Below, piece after piece: positions 14,694-16,281 of a stretch of 16,281 nucleotides of DNA (positions within the stretch are counted from its first letter, which is position 1; each line of letters begins with the position of its first letter). Made by a program: the position numbers and the translations under genes. This DNA comes from Piscirickettsiaceae bacterium (GTDB taxonomy: Bacteria > Pseudomonadota > Gammaproteobacteria > PS1 > Pseudothioglobaceae): the NCBI GenBank assembly GCA_012963565.1, contig DTVJ01000317.1, forward strand, positions 1 to 16,281, given 5' to 3'. Below the pieces are notes generated by a model. It saw nothing but the letters and a program-made list of their open reading frames with translations, searched no databases and had not been told where the DNA came from.

Positions 14694-14726
14694 TCTTCTC
14701 TTCGGTTGGCTTTCTCAATGGCAAAG

Positions 14727-14755
14727 ATTATACCAGATATCTAAATTAATAGCAA
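14727..14755 (-). promoter_or_regulatory. Sigma70-type promoter of the nth operon
   Basis: On the minus strand TTGCTA (14750-14755) is followed by a 17-base spacer and a perfect TATAAT (14727-14732), with an extended -10 TGG (14733-14735). Spacing is optimal. Transcription would start near 14720, about 26 bases before the nth ATG. It lies in the 68-base gap between sbcB and nth, so nth need not depend on sbcB transcription. This is the best consensus promoter in the window. Confidence 0.7.
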
Positions 14756-14761
14756 AATGAG

Positions 14762-16177
14762 TTAAAAAAACGATTCTCCATAATCTTCAAGTTGTTGCCA
14801 TAATTTTTCTTTATTTGGATTTTTCTTACGCATGTTGTGAATACGTTGAAAATAATTATCAATGGATATGTAACCATTTTCACCGGCTTGAATTCTACCT
14901 TGAATGGTCTCGAACCAGTCTTCCTGTTCATCTTCTGATAGGGTTTCAGGATAATTTCGCGCTTTAAAGTGTAACAACAGTGTGGATAGTTTCTGGTCTT
15001 TGAATTTTGGATGAAAATCTTTCAATTCATCAATAGATAATGTTTGGATTTGGTTGCCAATACGCTTATCAGTGTTATCGATAAAGCCATCATAAAGAGA
15101 TTGATCTACATCTACAGTTGCAACTCGTTCTTGATCATTCCTATATAGGTCTTGCACCACTTTAGTGATGGCTATTTGATTGTCCTTGATAAAAGCTAAG
15201 TGTTGCATGCACTGATCCATATTAATTTGTAGTTGCTCAACAATTTTAGGTTCAAGCTTAAAAACATTCGGCACAAACATCGGGCTTTTATTAAAAATTA
15301 AATCTTTAATCTGTAAGCGTTCAATCCCATCTGGAAGCTCAGATTGCTTAGTAAACATCAACGTTTTTAGTTCTTCAATACTAAGCGCTAACAAAACGCT
15401 AGGATCTTGATCAAGGTTAAAAACAATCGCTCGATCGTTATATTCTGGGTGATAGGCTACTGCCACTGACAGTCGGGTACAGGACAGTTCTGCCGGATAC
15501 ATGCCCGAGGTGTGTAGCATTGGCTCGAATAGTTGAATTTTTCCTTCTACGGTTTTCTTTTCTCTTAAGCTAAAAGCGTAATCAAATAGTTGCGGTTGTG
15601 TGTCTTTAATGATTTTTGCGATGGCAATGGTAGCGCGCACATCAGCCAATGCATCATGAGCGTCTGCGTGCTCAATACCGTTCGCAACAGAGAGTTGATC
15701 AAGTTTGAATACTGGCTTACCTTCATCATTGTGCACCCATTTAAGGCTAGCGTCTTTTTTTAATCCATAGCATAGGCGCACCACGTCTAATATATCCCAA
15801 CGGGTGTTATGATTTTGCCAATGCCACGCATAAGGATCTATAAAGTTACGATACAAGGTATGACGGGTAAATTCATCATCAAATCGAATTGAGTTATAAC
15901 CGACGATGCACGTGCTGGGTGTTGAAAACTCATTGTTTATTTTTTGTATAAACTCATGTTCAATCATGCCTTTTTGTTCACATAATTGTGGAGTAATACC
16001 AGTCACTGCACAAGCTTCGGGTGATGGCAAGCAATCGTTGGTTGGCTTGCAATAAAACATATGCTCGTCTAGAATATTGAGATTCTCATCTGTGCGAATG
16101 CCAGCGAATTGGGCAATTCGATCTACCTTTGGTGAGATGCCAAAGGTTTCATAGTCGTACCAATAGAATGTTTTCAT
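14762..16177 (-). CDS. sbcB: Exodeoxyribonuclease I
   Basis: A 471-residue 3'-5' exonuclease that degrades single-stranded DNA in recombination and mismatch repair (E. coli SbcB has about 475 residues). The DnaQ-like exonuclease motifs are visible: ExoI Asp8 and Glu10 in 'WYDYETFG', ExoII 'GYNSIRFDDEFTRHTLYRNF', and ExoIII 'GIEHADAHDALADVRATIA' with its His and Asp. 'DPYAWHWQNHNTRWDILDVVR' features and the C-terminal 'FKARNYPETLSEDEQEDWFE' continue the match to SbcB into the SH3-like and helical parts. It stands alone between a strong terminator upstream (16207-16234) and the nth promoter downstream. Only about 30 bases separate the terminator from the ATG; TAAAAT-like -10 sequences occur there but no convincing -35. 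No Shine-Dalgarno sequence is seen. Confidence 0.96.
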   Translation of the reverse strand: MKTFYWYDYETFGISPKVDRIAQFAGIRTDENLNILDEHMFYCKPTNDCLPSPEACAVTGITPQLCEQKGMIEHEFIQKINNEFSTPSTCIVGYNSIRFDDEFTRHTLYRNFIDPYAWHWQNHNTRWDILDVVRLCYGLKKDASLKWVHNDEGKPVFKLDQLSVANGIEHADAHDALADVRATIAIAKIIKDTQPQLFDYAFSLREKKTVEGKIQLFEPMLHTSGMYPAELSCTRLSVAVAYHPEYNDRAIVFNLDQDPSVLLALSIEELKTLMFTKQSELPDGIERLQIKDLIFNKSPMFVPNVFKLEPKIVEQLQINMDQCMQHLAFIKDNQIAITKVVQDLYRNDQERVATVDVDQSLYDGFIDNTDKRIGNQIQTLSIDELKDFHPKFKDQKLSTLLLHFKARNYPETLSEDEQEDWFETIQGRIQAGENGYISIDNYFQRIHNMRKKNPNKEKLWQQLEDYGESFF

Positions 16178-16206
16178 GGTGTTATTTTAACGAATTTTAG
16201 ACAATA

Positions 16207-16234
16207 AAAAACCCAGCGATTAAACTGGGTTTTT
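16207..16234. terminator. Strong bidirectional-type intrinsic terminator upstream of sbcB
   Basis: AAAAACCCAG (16207-16216), an 8-base loop, and CTGGGTTTTT (16225-16234) form a perfect 10-bp stem whose core is CCCAG/CTGGG. Each strand shows a T-run after the GC core, so it can act in either direction. On the minus strand it would end the transcript of the gene to the right before sbcB begins. Confidence 0.88.
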
Positions 16235-16254
16235 GAATTCAAATAACTATAAAG

Positions 16255-16281
16255 TTACTGAGGATGTACGTTAGCCGCTTG
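16255..16281 (-). CDS. Possible 3' end of an unidentified gene running off the window
   Basis: On the minus strand the last bases can encode the C-terminal residues QAANVHPQ followed by a TAA at 16255-16257, about 20 bases before the terminator at 16207-16234. Another frame stays open to a TGA at 16239-16241, so the frame is uncertain. The terminator's position supports a gene ending here, but too little is present to name it. Confidence 0.3.
   Translation of the reverse strand, partial: QAANVHPQ

Noticed and set aside
1..16281. Mobile element, CRISPR, phage or defence island.
   Set aside because: No transposase, integrase, regularly spaced repeats, terminal inverted repeats or tRNA-adjacent direct repeats were seen. 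All sizable open frames with domain support are housekeeping or conserved families.

Overview
The window looks like a chromosomal, mostly housekeeping stretch of an AT-rich gammaproteobacterium. Several proteins match the gammaproteobacterial version of their family closely. Endonuclease III keeps the E. coli residue numbering for its catalytic Lys/Asp, the ABC pair is recognisably YadG/YadH, and AceF, FolB and exonuclease I are all of the E. coli kind. The base composition and compact gene packing suggest a small-genome lineage. A SUP05/Thioglobus-type marine sulfur oxidiser or symbiont is my best guess, but no gene here proves it. I see no mobile element, CRISPR array, tRNA or rRNA, and no intergenic stretch longer than about 180 bases.

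Left block (1-3936, minus strand): an operon read right to left as aceF, lpdA, a Pcm-like methyltransferase, and the start of an RND/MMPL-type exporter that runs off the window. aceF has its own extended -10 promoter. The E1 gene aceE, normally next to aceF, is absent. A 176-base divergent promoter region separates this operon from yadGH (4113-5790, plus strand), a two-gene ABC-2 transporter. yadH runs 11 bases into the 3' end of the convergent gene plsY.

Central block (6425-12732, plus strand): nine tightly packed co-directional genes, folB-folK-dsbA-thiD-hisC-nif3-like-asd-hisB-hisH. Several overlap by 1-8 bases or touch. They cover folate precursor synthesis, periplasmic disulfide formation, thiamine pyrimidine phosphorylation, histidine synthesis and the aspartate-family branch point. 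hisA and hisF are not present.

Right block (12786-16177, minus strand): sbcB (exonuclease I), then nth (endonuclease III), a DUF1841 protein and a fructosamine-kinase-family protein. The last three form an operon behind a good sigma70-type promoter. A strong symmetric terminator at 16207-16234 separates sbcB from whatever gene lies to the right.

No clearly new multi-gene system is visible. The points most worth a second look are the Pcm-like enzyme with an altered catalytic loop beside an exporter, the aceE-less aceF-lpdA operon, the operator-like palindrome in the yadGH promoter, the unusual content of the long central gene run, and the scarcity of Shine-Dalgarno sequences.
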